DNA of 7,837 nucleotides from Patescibacteria group bacterium (GTDB lineage: Bacteria; Patescibacteriota; Minisyncoccia; Phycocordibacterales; GWA1-40-21): NCBI GenBank assembly GCA_018971765.1, contig JAGXAA010000043.1, positions 1 to 7,837 of the forward strand, in the 5' to 3' direction. Under the pieces are notes generated by a model that was not told the origin of the DNA, searched no databases, and saw nothing but the letters and a program-made list of their open reading frames with translations. The stretch's first letter is position 1. Each line of letters opens with the position of its first letter. Below, in pieces: positions 1 to 6,092 of this stretch. The translations under genes and the position numbers were made by a program.

Positions 1-179
1 TCCAACGAGAACCAATGAAATCAACCTATGTGCGATACAAAGCGAGAGGTCTGCATCACAATACCATTCTGTGCATTCTTGGCAGGAAGATTCTGCGCAT
101 TGCCGTATCGCTTCTGAAAAAGAGGAGAGTTTTTGACGAAACGAAATTATCCACAGATGATGATTTGACGGGGACATAA
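1..179 (+). CDS. IS110-family recombinase, C-terminal end (5' part lies at 6893-7837)
   Basis: This is the C-terminal 59 residues of the recombinase that starts at 6893. Bases 1-149 are identical to 7689-7837. Read in the same frame (first full codon at base 3), they continue past the repeat through residues STDDDLTGT to a TAA at 177-179, giving a full protein of 324 residues. That is a normal length for the IS110 family. The segment is the tail of the Transposase_20 region: basic, helical, with RKILRIAVSLLKKRRVFDE. It is either the other half of one gene split by linearising a circle, or the end of a second identical copy. The stop codon lies in the loop of a GGGGAC/GTCCCC hairpin (170-188). 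Confidence 0.85.
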   Translation, partial: QREPMKSTYVRYKARGLHHNTILCILGRKILRIAVSLLKKRRVFDETKLSTDDDLTGT

Positions 180-188
180 CTGGTCCCC
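170..188 (+). repeat. Hairpin around the recombinase stop codon
   Basis: GGGGAC (170-175) pairs with GTCCCC (183-188) around a 7-base loop that contains the TAA stop of the recombinase. No T-run follows, so it is not a canonical intrinsic terminator. It may mark the right end of the insertion sequence or block readthrough; that role is inferred. Confidence 0.45.
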
Positions 189-210
189 ACCCACCCAGTG
201 CGCGCAATAT

Positions 211-242
211 CCCCGCCGTAGGAAAAAGAGGAGACGGCGGGG
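211..242. repeat. 9-bp GC-rich hairpin between the recombinase and the toxin gene
   Basis: CCCCGCCGT (211-219) is perfectly complementary to ACGGCGGGG (234-242), with a purine-rich 14-base loop. It lies between the 3' ends of the plus-strand recombinase and the minus-strand toxin, eight bases past the toxin stop. It could act as a bidirectional 3'-end hairpin, but neither side has the U-tract of an intrinsic terminator. The arm sequence CGGCGGGGA recurs at 6748-6756, next to the recombinase gene, so it may instead belong to the right end of the IS. Confidence 0.5.
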
Positions 243-249
243 ATGCTCC

Positions 250-621
250 CTAGATGCTAGATAAATACTCCTTGATTCTTTCTTTATCTTCGTTCTCTGA
301 TTCACCTTTGAAATATATCTCAATAAAATCAACGGTATTTGTTAAAACAAAATACGCATAAATTATGCGTATTCCACTTTTTACTCCACGACCCTTTAGT
401 GCTTTGCATGCAAACTTTTTCAATTTGCAAATTTTCAATTCATCCGTGCAGAAGTTCGGAATTGGCTCAACAGCATCGTTATCTATTTTCTGTAAATGGT
501 ATAACTCTATTGCGTTCTTTTTTGCAATTTCAATATCATCCTCAAGAGTTCTGAATTTCTTAAGTAATTTTTTTAAATCCTTATCAAAACCCGGCGTGCT
601 TTTATAGGTTATCGGGTTCAT
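250..621 (-). CDS. RelE/ParE-like toxin of a Panacea toxin-antitoxin pair
   Basis: This encodes a 123-residue protein resembling RelE/ParE-superfamily toxins. Visible features are a lysine-rich amphipathic helix (about residues 12-24), a basic central segment LKKFACKALKGRGVKSG (about 67-83), a strand GIRIIYAYF, then VDFIEIYFKGESENED and a final helix. Relatives are usually ribosome-dependent mRNA interferases or gyrase poisons; which applies here cannot be read from the sequence. The start is placed at the ATG at 619-621 (MNPITYKS). The frame is open further upstream, but that stretch lies wholly inside the antitoxin gene and does not look like toxin sequence. The first 20 bases overlap the end of the antitoxin gene, so the two are probably translationally coupled. 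The TAG stop is at 250-252. Confidence 0.82.
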   Translation of the reverse strand: MNPITYKSTPGFDKDLKKLLKKFRTLEDDIEIAKKNAIELYHLQKIDNDAVEPIPNFCTDELKICKLKKFACKALKGRGVKSGIRIIYAYFVLTNTVDFIEIYFKGESENEDKERIKEYLSSI

Positions 622-1387
622 ATTCTCGAACAGAAGTGTCCTTGGTACGATAGAACACGGACTCATAAGATAACGGATGTCCGTCCTCCGCGGTAAGCCA
701 AGGGACATCTTTGTGGGAATAGTCGCTTAATTCGGTTGCTGATTTGTCAGAAAGACGCGAAAGAACCTCGTCAATATGCTTTATTTCCTTTGCGTTAAGA
801 ACCGAAATATCCGACTCTCGGCGTGGTAAATACTTTGTTTGCTCATGCTGGAAATACTTGCTTTTAACAGTTTCAAGTTCACCCTTTGACTCCATTGATT
901 CAACAATCTTTTTAAACTCTACCGGAGTTGGTCCGAAATGATTTTTTATATAAGTTGCTCCGACAAGCTGATCTTCAAATTTTTCGTAATAGTCAAAATC
1001 AATAAAATAGAGAAGTTTATAAAGAACAGTCATTCCCACGTTAGGTTTACTACCAACCTTCCCTAATATATAAAGCAACACCTCTTTAAACTTTTTGAGA
1101 TTCTTTTGTGGCACATCAATACGAATTTCCTGTTTTTCCTTTTTTGATTTCTCTGACTTCTCTTGAAGTGATACTTTAATATCCGACATTGTTTTACCGG
1201 AAATAAGCTCATCTAGGGAAACATTAAAAATTTCAGCAATTTTATTTGCTTGCGAAAGAGTAAGCTCTTTTGCTCCTTTTTCAATTTCTATGTAGCTTGC
1301 TCTTGAAACACCTATTTTTTCGGCGACAAAAGCCTGAGAAATACCCTGATTTTTTCTCAGTTCTAACAAAAATGTATGTTTAATCAT
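602..1387 (-). CDS. XRE-HTH plus Panacea (DUF4065) antitoxin
   Basis: This is a 261-residue two-domain protein. Residues 1-62 form a Cro/C1-type helix-turn-helix (LRKNQGISQAFVAEKIGVSR, then IEKGAKELTLSQANKIAEIF). A lysine/glutamate-rich linker spans about 68-97. The rest is a Panacea domain (DUF4065, SocA-like): LYKLLYFIDFDYYEKF near 122-137, ATYIKNHFGPTP near 144-155 and the signature SDYSHKDVPW at 221-230. Panacea proteins are established as antitoxins able to neutralise many unrelated toxin folds, and HTH fusions usually autoregulate. The gene comes first in the pair and overlaps the toxin gene by 20 bp (602-621). A promoter lies directly against its ATG (1385-1387), so the mRNA is probably leaderless. 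The domain call is firm; the specific neutralisation of this RelE-like toxin is inferred from gene order. Confidence 0.9.
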   Translation of the reverse strand: MIKHTFLLELRKNQGISQAFVAEKIGVSRASYIEIEKGAKELTLSQANKIAEIFNVSLDELISGKTMSDIKVSLQEKSEKSKKEKQEIRIDVPQKNLKKFKEVLLYILGKVGSKPNVGMTVLYKLLYFIDFDYYEKFEDQLVGATYIKNHFGPTPVEFKKIVESMESKGELETVKSKYFQHEQTKYLPRRESDISVLNAKEIKHIDEVLSRLSDKSATELSDYSHKDVPWLTAEDGHPLSYESVFYRTKDTSVREYEPDNL

Positions 1388-1393
1388 ATCTCC

Positions 1394-1421
1394 AGTATAG
1401 CCAGATCGGGGTATATGTCAA
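1394..1421 (-). promoter_or_regulatory. Promoter of the antitoxin-toxin operon, probably leaderless
   Basis: On the minus strand, TTGACA (1416-1421) is followed after 16 bases by TATACT (1394-1399). The antitoxin ATG starts only 6 bases past the -10 box, where transcription would be expected to begin. The GTATA word occurs at 1395-1399 and 1411-1415, one helical stretch apart, and could be half-sites for the antitoxin's own HTH. Confidence 0.7.
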
Positions 1422-1439
1422 GATAATAGACAAGTTGGT

Positions 1440-1448
1440 TGTGGATAA
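1440..1448 (-). other. Consensus DnaA box
   Basis: The minus strand reads TTATCCACA, the strict DnaA-box consensus. It sits in the AT-rich divergent intergenic region. A second exact copy lies on the plus strand at 147-155. A function in replication is possible but unproven, because isolated boxes also occur by chance or as regulatory sites. Confidence 0.4.
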
Positions 1449-1450
1449 AT

Positions 1451-1478
1451 TTGACAAGCAAAATAAAGGGTATAAAAT
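1451..1478 (+). promoter_or_regulatory. Candidate plus-strand promoter upstream of the DUF2188 gene
   Basis: TTGACA (1451-1456) is followed after 16 bases by TAAAAT (1473-1478); TATAAA at 1471-1476 is an alternative -10. It points toward the DUF2188 gene about 160 bases downstream, and no better promoter was found closer to that ATG. Confidence 0.55.
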
Positions 1479-1483
1479 GAAAA

Positions 1484-1645
1484 AGGAGAAGCGATTATTT
1501 GCGGTAATCCTCCTCCAGTAAAATCAGAAATGTCTTTTTTGCCCTTTGGGGCGTTTCGGCTAAACCTAGAAGTAAAACCTCAACACTTTTATCTTATCAG
1601 ATTTAGATCATTTAACAAACAAGGGTGTTAATTACTTAACCAATA
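1484..1645 (+). other. Possible 5' leader of the DUF2188 mRNA
   Basis: If transcription starts at the 1451-1478 promoter, the DUF2188 mRNA has a leader of about 160 bases. It contains two adjacent small hairpins, GCCC/GGGC (1541-1552) and GTTT/AAAC (1553-1565), and a GGAG that could pair with the downstream CCTCC. There is no Shine-Dalgarno motif near the ATG at 1646. No known riboswitch class was recognised. Confidence 0.25.
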
Positions 1646-1867
1646 ATGGCTAACCAAATTTTCGTTAGTCCTAGTGGTGACGACTGGAAGGTCAAGGTAG
1701 TTGGTAATCAAAAAGCTTCTGCTGTTTGTGATACAAAAGCGGAAGCGGTTGAAAAAGCAAGAGAAATTGCTCAAAACCAACGCTTAGAGCTCCTTGTTCA
1801 GAATCTTGACGGGACTATCGGCTGGAGAAATTCATACGGAAACGATCCGCGACACATAAAGGGATAG
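1646..1867 (+). CDS. DUF2188-family small protein
   Basis: This encodes a 73-residue protein that matches the DUF2188 pattern along nearly its whole length: an N-terminal strand pair with a central tryptophan (DDWKVKVVGNQKAS), a helix KAEAVEKAREIAQNQ (about residues 31-45), strands LELLVQNLDGTI, and the terminal signature SYGNDPRH. The family is small, cytosolic and of unknown biochemical role. It is common in bacterial genomes and often stands alone. The ATG at 1646 is the only start that gives the canonical N-terminus, and no ribosome binding site precedes it. A strong terminator 6 bases past the stop separates it from the methyltransferase gene, so it is probably monocistronic. Whether it works with its neighbours is unknown. 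Confidence 0.88.
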   Translation: MANQIFVSPSGDDWKVKVVGNQKASAVCDTKAEAVEKAREIAQNQRLELLVQNLDGTIGWRNSYGNDPRHIKG

Positions 1868-1872
1868 ATTTA

Positions 1873-1903
1873 AAAAAGAACGAGACCGCAACTCGTTCTT
1901 TTT
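1873..1903 (+). terminator. Intrinsic terminator after the DUF2188 gene
   Basis: GAACGAG (1878-1884) pairs with CTCGTTC (1892-1898) around a 7-base loop, followed by five T's. Upstream A's extend the stem with A-T pairs, so it could also work on the minus strand. It begins 6 bases after the DUF2188 stop. Confidence 0.9.
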
Positions 1904-1906
1904 CAC

Positions 1907-1940
1907 TTCATTTGCTTCCGGTAAAGAGGTATAATAGGAG
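1907..1940 (+). promoter_or_regulatory. Promoter and Shine-Dalgarno of the methyltransferase gene
   Basis: A perfect TATAAT (1930-1935) lies 17 bases after a weak -35 (TTCATT, 1907-1912). The ATG at 1945 is only 9 bases past the -10 box. AGGAG (1936-1940) resembles a ribosome binding site but overlaps the expected transcription start, so the mRNA is probably leaderless or nearly so. This supports ATG 1945 over the upstream in-frame TTG at 1912. Confidence 0.7.
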
Positions 1941-1944
1941 ATAT

Positions 1945-3255
1945 ATGTTTACGGCAGAGAAAATAAGATACACATTTTTAAAATTACAACCCCGCGAGGA
2001 GTGGTCTTTTCGCGATGCCGGGCGGTCGCAAACAACTGCTTTCACTCACGACTACCACCGCTATCCGGCAAAGTTTATACCGCAAATTGTCCGAAAATTG
2101 ATTGAGGATTACGCACCAAGCGAAACACAAGTAGTTTGCGATCCATTCGGCGGGTGCGGCACGACCTTGGTTGAAGCAAAAATGTTGGGACATAAGAGCG
2201 TCGGTTTCGATATAAATCCTGTTGCTAAACTCATCACGCAGACAAAGACCACTCCCATCAAACCGCGAACGCTTACAAATCATAGAGCAAGGTTTTTATC
2301 GTATTACGATAATGCTCCACAAATATCCTACAATCACCATGCGCGAATTTCGTATTGGTTTGACGAACCAACGATTACCGAATTAGACAAAATTTATTTC
2401 GCAATCAAGAAAATCAAAAATCATAATGTTCGCCGCTTTTTTCTCTGCGCCTTTTCACATAATCTTAAAAATTGTTCGCGCTGGCTGATGAAAAGTATTA
2501 AGCCAACAATTGATAAGGACAAGGTCGTGCCAAACCCAAAGGAGTCATTTTTGCAACACTTAGATTCAATGATAAAAAAGAATGAGCGCTTTTATACCAC
2601 TCTTGCTCAATCCGGATACACAAGTGTTGCCACAAAAATGTATCGCCGTGATTCAACGAAAAAATTTCCGATCGAACAAGAAGTAATAGACCTCATTATC
2701 ACATCACCACCTTATGTAACTTCTTACGAATACGCAGACCTTCATCAGCTCTCACTTCTTTGGTTTGGCGACGACCCAAAGCATTTCAAAAAATGGCATC
2801 ACTTCAGCAATGGATTTTTAGATTTTCGCAGAAACTTCATCGGCACGAGTTCAAAAGGAGAAAAAAGCGGCGATTTCAATAGTGTTATTGCGGGGAAAAT
2901 TGTAGATGACTTAATGGAAGTGGAACGGTCGCTTGCTGTAGATGTAGCAAATTATTTTTTGGACATGAAAAAGGTTTTTTCCGAAATGCACCGCGTACTC
3001 AAGACCGGAGGCAAAGCGTGTATTATTATCGGGAACACAAGTTTGCGAGGCGTAGAAATTTTGAATGCGCAGGTTGCCGTCGAGCAAATGCAAGCGGCCG
3101 GTTTTAACAAAGTTGATTTCATTAAACGCGAAATTCCTAACAAAATGATTACGCCGTGGCGCGATATAGAGAGCGGAAAATTTACTGGAATGGACAACCC
3201 CTCAAAAACACGCGCTTACGAGTATGAGTATGTGGTGGTAATGGAGAAGGTCTAA
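1945..3255 (+). CDS. DNA amino-methyltransferase (N6-adenine or N4-cytosine), restriction-modification type
   Basis: This encodes a 436-residue class I SAM-dependent DNA methylase. Motif I, which binds SAM, is DPFGGCGTT at residues 66-74, followed by the acidic strand-2 end GFDINP (87-92). The catalytic motif IV is TSPPY at 253-257, typical of enzymes that methylate exocyclic amino groups. HRYPAKFIP (38-46) before motif I resembles motif X. The C-terminal part has the usual late strands: VLKTGGKACIIIGNT, then AGFNKVDFIKREIP. About 180 residues lie between motifs I and IV, enough for a target-recognition region. The motif order (X-I-spacer-IV) is that of the alpha class, while the motif spellings are beta-like. 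Adenine versus cytosine specificity cannot be decided. The gene converges on the GHKL ATPase, sharing 4 bases at the stop codons, which suggests a joint modification/defence role. Confidence 0.9.
   Translation: MFTAEKIRYTFLKLQPREEWSFRDAGRSQTTAFTHDYHRYPAKFIPQIVRKLIEDYAPSETQVVCDPFGGCGTTLVEAKMLGHKSVGFDINPVAKLITQTKTTPIKPRTLTNHRARFLSYYDNAPQISYNHHARISYWFDEPTITELDKIYFAIKKIKNHNVRRFFLCAFSHNLKNCSRWLMKSIKPTIDKDKVVPNPKESFLQHLDSMIKKNERFYTTLAQSGYTSVATKMYRRDSTKKFPIEQEVIDLIITSPPYVTSYEYADLHQLSLLWFGDDPKHFKKWHHFSNGFLDFRRNFIGTSSKGEKSGDFNSVIAGKIVDDLMEVERSLAVDVANYFLDMKKVFSEMHRVLKTGGKACIIIGNTSLRGVEILNAQVAVEQMQAAGFNKVDFIKREIPNKMITPWRDIESGKFTGMDNPSKTRAYEYEYVVVMEKV
3252..3255. other. Overlapping convergent stop codons
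   Basis: The methyltransferase TAA (3253-3255, plus) and the ATPase TAG (3252-3254, minus) share bases. No terminator lies between the two genes, so transcripts from either side would run antisense into the other unless Rho or another factor stops them. Confidence 0.9.
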
Positions 3256-5765
3256 ACAATTTTCCGCACCATTCCGGGCAACGCTTTTCCAATCGCACGC
3301 ATAGCAGACCCTAAAATTCGGTCTTTATCGGGATCGTTTTTTAATTCAAAGTATAGATAAAGCGAGTAGATATAAGTATCGGCAATGTATTTATTTTGTG
3401 CGCTTTCCACTTTATCAATACCAACCATTTTTTTGAGTTCTTTGAGTGGTTTAGAATCAATATTGAGATTTACTATAAGTCCTTGCGTGCGCGAAGAATC
3501 AACGCTCGCTATATCATTCTCATTCCAGCCATAAGTCGGCCAGTCATTTTCATACACAGGATTTCTTTTTGGCTTATTTAGTTTTGAGCTTTCCTCCGGC
3601 GATACAATTTCAGCCGGGATAACTAGGTCAAAGCGATGATTTGCAGTATCGGTTATTGCTAGCTTAATATCCGGCACCTTTCCCAATTTTTCTGTTGTCG
3701 CGTAAAAGGTAATTTCAAGAATGCCGTCGTTTAACCGATATTTTTTAATTCGCAAATCGTCACGCTCTTGAAAATCTATTGATCCAGTATCTGCATCTCG
3801 TCCAAAATAATCATTAGCTACATCAGTGGTAAAAGTAGATTTCTTTGAGGTTTTCGGTGAGATTTTCAATACATCTTTTTGTGGCTCGAAGTATGTAGGG
3901 AAATACGAACCGGCATATGGTGGAGTTTCTATCGCTTTGAAACTAACAACTTGCTCAAATTTCTTTTTCTTTTCTGAATCAAGGAGCGAAAAAGTAATTT
4001 TATCTTCGTCGCCAATCTTTGCATTTTCTTTGCAGTCAATACGAAGCGATATAACGCCCTTGTTCATTCCACGAAGTACGACATCAAAGAGTTTTGACTC
4101 CCTCGACCACTCAATGTAATAACGATTTTTCTTTCTCGTAAGTAGCTTATCCTCGGCTTCTGTTTTGAACGACACGAGAGCATACGAAGATTTATCAACC
4201 TCTTTTGGCTGTTCGCCGACATACTCAAATTTCTTTGGGTCTTCCTCGCCAACATACTTTTCCTTATCTTCTTCTTTGCCTTTTGGAATTTTTATCTCCT
4301 CGCCAATGCCAAGTAATTCCTTGAGTTCTGGATCATCAACGATTGCCTTTTCAATAAGTTTATCGAGTTCCTTGTTATTTTCATTCGCGCTCGCTAAACT
4401 TTTTTCCTGATATTCTTTATCCCATTTTTCAAAAATCTCATTTTCAAAAAATGTCTTGAGGCGATCTTTCAAAGTGCGGTAGTCGTCTGTATGTGCGAAT
4501 TCTTCTCTGCCTGCGTGGAATAAGTTTGCAAGTTCAACCGGAATATCCGACATATCAATATAGCAAAGCAAATAAGGCGCAAGTGCGGGGAGTTGGCAAT
4601 CCGTACGTAAAAATGACTCATTTTCGTAGCCGAGCGCAAGTCCATTTTCAACATAAAATATTTTTTCGCGTTGTAGTTTGTATGATTCAACGCCTTTTGC
4701 GTCACTGATGTGTTTGAGACGAATACAACGGATATTTCTAACACCCACCTCACCAAGTCCAGCGGGGAGTGTGATGTCGTCGGCGACAATATCCTTATTG
4801 TCTTCAATTCGGCGAAGCAGACCAGCAATTGTATATTTTGTATCGCCTCTCCATCCCCGCATATCTTGGAGATAAATTGGAAGTGGAGATTTTTGAAGTT
4901 TTTGGTCTATATCGAAAGCAAGAGAATTGCGACCATAAGTTATGTTTGATGGGTTATCAAGGTAATAGTCATATAACCGGATAAGACAGCCGTCAGTAAA
5001 TTCAATATCAAGGCCGTCAATTTTCAATGGTTTATCAAATTTGAAAGAAAAAGTATTGCCGTCCTTGTCGGCGCAGTATTCGTAAAAAGCGGTTCGGCTT
5101 TTGTAGTTTCGTCTTACTAATGTCCAGCCATAATCATTCGGCTTGCTTTTGTCGGCAATGGTTTCTGCGCGGCGAGAAAGTACCAATTGATAGCATTTTG
5201 CCTTGCTTCCGCAAAAGCGAATAGCCGCCGATCCACCTTGATGATATTTGCCAAAGACAAAATCAACATTGCGCTTAATACTGCCACTTAAGTGGACGAT
5301 TGTGTTTTGGATTCTGTCCGGAGATTGTCCCTCACCACGATCAATAACTGTAAGAGTTGGTCGCTTTTTATCTCCCTCCGCCAAAACGACCAAATGACGT
5401 TTTGCCCACTCACTTCTCTTTTTATTGATTTCGTCTTCGCCACCAAAGTATTTGCCTATGGCTTCAGATAGCGATTTTGGCAATTTAGGATCTTTGCTAT
5501 CTGGCGCAGATCCCTCGACCTCATAACAGCGGCGCATTAAAAGCGCGTCAATCGAATTCGTTAATTTTTCTACCAAAGCATTGCTGGAACTTTTCATCTG
5601 TCCCTCAACTTGCCCGGCGTTATTGTCTCTACCCCCGTATGGTTTCCATTCGCAATTTTCTGGCTTAAAAAAATTATCACTCTCAATTAGAGCGGCTATC
5701 TCGTCTGATGATGAAACAGACAAGAGTTTGATAAACATATCTTTGTTGTTTTCTATCTTTGTCAT
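3252..5765 (-). CDS. Large GHKL (MutL/Hsp90/MORC-like) ATPase of a methylase-linked module
   Basis: This encodes 837 residues with a GHKL ATP-binding domain in the first third. The N-box is ALVEKLTNSIDALL (E66, N70, D73), the G1 box is IDRGEG (D142, G144, G146) and the G2 box with ATP lid is FGKYHQGGSAA (171-181). Residues about 210-420 are mixed strand/helix, possibly a transducer domain. About 425-515 is a highly charged, probably coiled or flexible linker. About 525-720 is strand-rich, and 725-837 is helical at its end. No nuclease, helicase or Z1 motif is visible, and there is no signal peptide or membrane segment. GHKL ATPases of the MutL/MORC kind are known in predicted restriction-modification and defence operons beside DNA methylases (Iyer and colleagues' MutL-homologue systems; the Mza system). 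The start ATG lies 2 bases after the stop of the 77-residue gene, implying one operon with translational coupling. Confidence 0.85.
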   Translation of the reverse strand: MTKIENNKDMFIKLLSVSSSDEIAALIESDNFFKPENCEWKPYGGRDNNAGQVEGQMKSSSNALVEKLTNSIDALLMRRCYEVEGSAPDSKDPKLPKSLSEAIGKYFGGEDEINKKRSEWAKRHLVVLAEGDKKRPTLTVIDRGEGQSPDRIQNTIVHLSGSIKRNVDFVFGKYHQGGSAAIRFCGSKAKCYQLVLSRRAETIADKSKPNDYGWTLVRRNYKSRTAFYEYCADKDGNTFSFKFDKPLKIDGLDIEFTDGCLIRLYDYYLDNPSNITYGRNSLAFDIDQKLQKSPLPIYLQDMRGWRGDTKYTIAGLLRRIEDNKDIVADDITLPAGLGEVGVRNIRCIRLKHISDAKGVESYKLQREKIFYVENGLALGYENESFLRTDCQLPALAPYLLCYIDMSDIPVELANLFHAGREEFAHTDDYRTLKDRLKTFFENEIFEKWDKEYQEKSLASANENNKELDKLIEKAIVDDPELKELLGIGEEIKIPKGKEEDKEKYVGEEDPKKFEYVGEQPKEVDKSSYALVSFKTEAEDKLLTRKKNRYYIEWSRESKLFDVVLRGMNKGVISLRIDCKENAKIGDEDKITFSLLDSEKKKKFEQVVSFKAIETPPYAGSYFPTYFEPQKDVLKISPKTSKKSTFTTDVANDYFGRDADTGSIDFQERDDLRIKKYRLNDGILEITFYATTEKLGKVPDIKLAITDTANHRFDLVIPAEIVSPEESSKLNKPKRNPVYENDWPTYGWNENDIASVDSSRTQGLIVNLNIDSKPLKELKKMVGIDKVESAQNKYIADTYIYSLYLYFELKNDPDKDRILGSAMRAIGKALPGMVRKIV

Positions 5766-5767
5766 AT

Positions 5768-6001
5768 TTAGAGCTTGAAGTCTTTTTTCTTCGGATAGTG
5801 GAATTTTGCTTTCGCTTCTTTCATCTTCCGCTCGACTTCGGAAAAAATCTTGTCCACATCTTGCTCGTCGTATTCATAAATTTGCCGGTTAGCACAGTTG
5901 CTCAAAACTTTTAGCCGCTTCAAGACGGCGTTTGTTCGGAGAGTAGCAAGTCGCTTGAAGCGATCTCGTGGGTGTTCGTTTTTTTGATCTTGTTTATCCA
6001 T
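5768..6001 (-). CDS. Small basic helical protein, first gene of the GHKL ATPase operon
   Basis: This encodes a 77-residue, highly charged, predicted all-helical protein that I cannot assign to a named family. A basic first helix (PRDRFKRLATLRTNAVLKRL, about residues 11-30) leads to a short turn, SNCANRQIYEYDEQDVDKIF (about 34-53). A second lysine/glutamate-rich helix, SEVERKMKEAKAKF, follows, and the tail is basic (YPKKKDFKL). The length and charge suit a DNA-binding or adaptor subunit, for example a specificity or regulatory partner of the ATPase; that is inference. It has a good promoter and an overlapping palindrome upstream, and it ends 2 bases before the ATPase ATG. Co-expression with the ATPase is therefore likely. 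Confidence 0.78.
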   Translation of the reverse strand: MDKQDQKNEHPRDRFKRLATLRTNAVLKRLKVLSNCANRQIYEYDEQDVDKIFSEVERKMKEAKAKFHYPKKKDFKL

Positions 6002-6013
6002 AGATTTTACGCT

Positions 6014-6042
6014 ATTGTAATATATGTGTTATCCTTACACAA
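6014..6042 (-). promoter_or_regulatory. Promoter of the 77-residue gene and GHKL ATPase operon
   Basis: On the minus strand, TTGTGT (6037-6042) is followed after 17 bases by TACAAT (6014-6019). The ATG (5999-6001) is 12 bases past the -10 box, giving a leader of only about 5 bases. Confidence 0.6.
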
Positions 6043-6057
6043 GTGTTATGCACTTGT
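6039..6057. promoter_or_regulatory. Palindromic operator candidate over the -35 box
   Basis: ACAAGTG (6039-6045) and CACTTGT (6051-6057) form a perfect 7-bp inverted repeat with a 5-base spacer. It overlaps the -35 of the ATPase operon promoter, the classic position for a dimeric repressor. The 77-residue protein or an unlinked regulator could bind there. Confidence 0.55.
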
Positions 6058-6092
6058 AAAGAGTGTATTGTATGTTAAACTATAAGTCAAGT

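Noticed and set aside
622..708. Upstream in-frame extension of the toxin gene (29 more residues)
   Set aside because: The stretch lies wholly within the antitoxin gene, does not resemble RelE-like sequence, and the ATG at 619-621 gives a normal toxin length and N-terminus.
1477..1521. 14-codon reading frame encoding a signal-peptide-like start (MKKEKRLFAVILLQ)
   Set aside because: It begins directly at the -10 region, so the ATG would precede the transcription start. It has no ribosome binding site and is too short to judge.
1541..1552. GCCC/GGGC hairpin as a terminator
   Set aside because: The stem is only 4 bp and the T-run is upstream rather than downstream on the plus strand; the minus strand has no T-run after it.
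1912..1944. TTG start for the methyltransferase, 11 residues upstream
   Set aside because: The -10 box TATAAT (1930-1935) and the Shine-Dalgarno-like AGGAG lie within this extension, so ATG 1945 is far more likely.
4064..4875. Reading frames in other frames within the GHKL ATPase gene
   Set aside because: They are shadows of the 837-residue frame, with no domain or start signal of their own.
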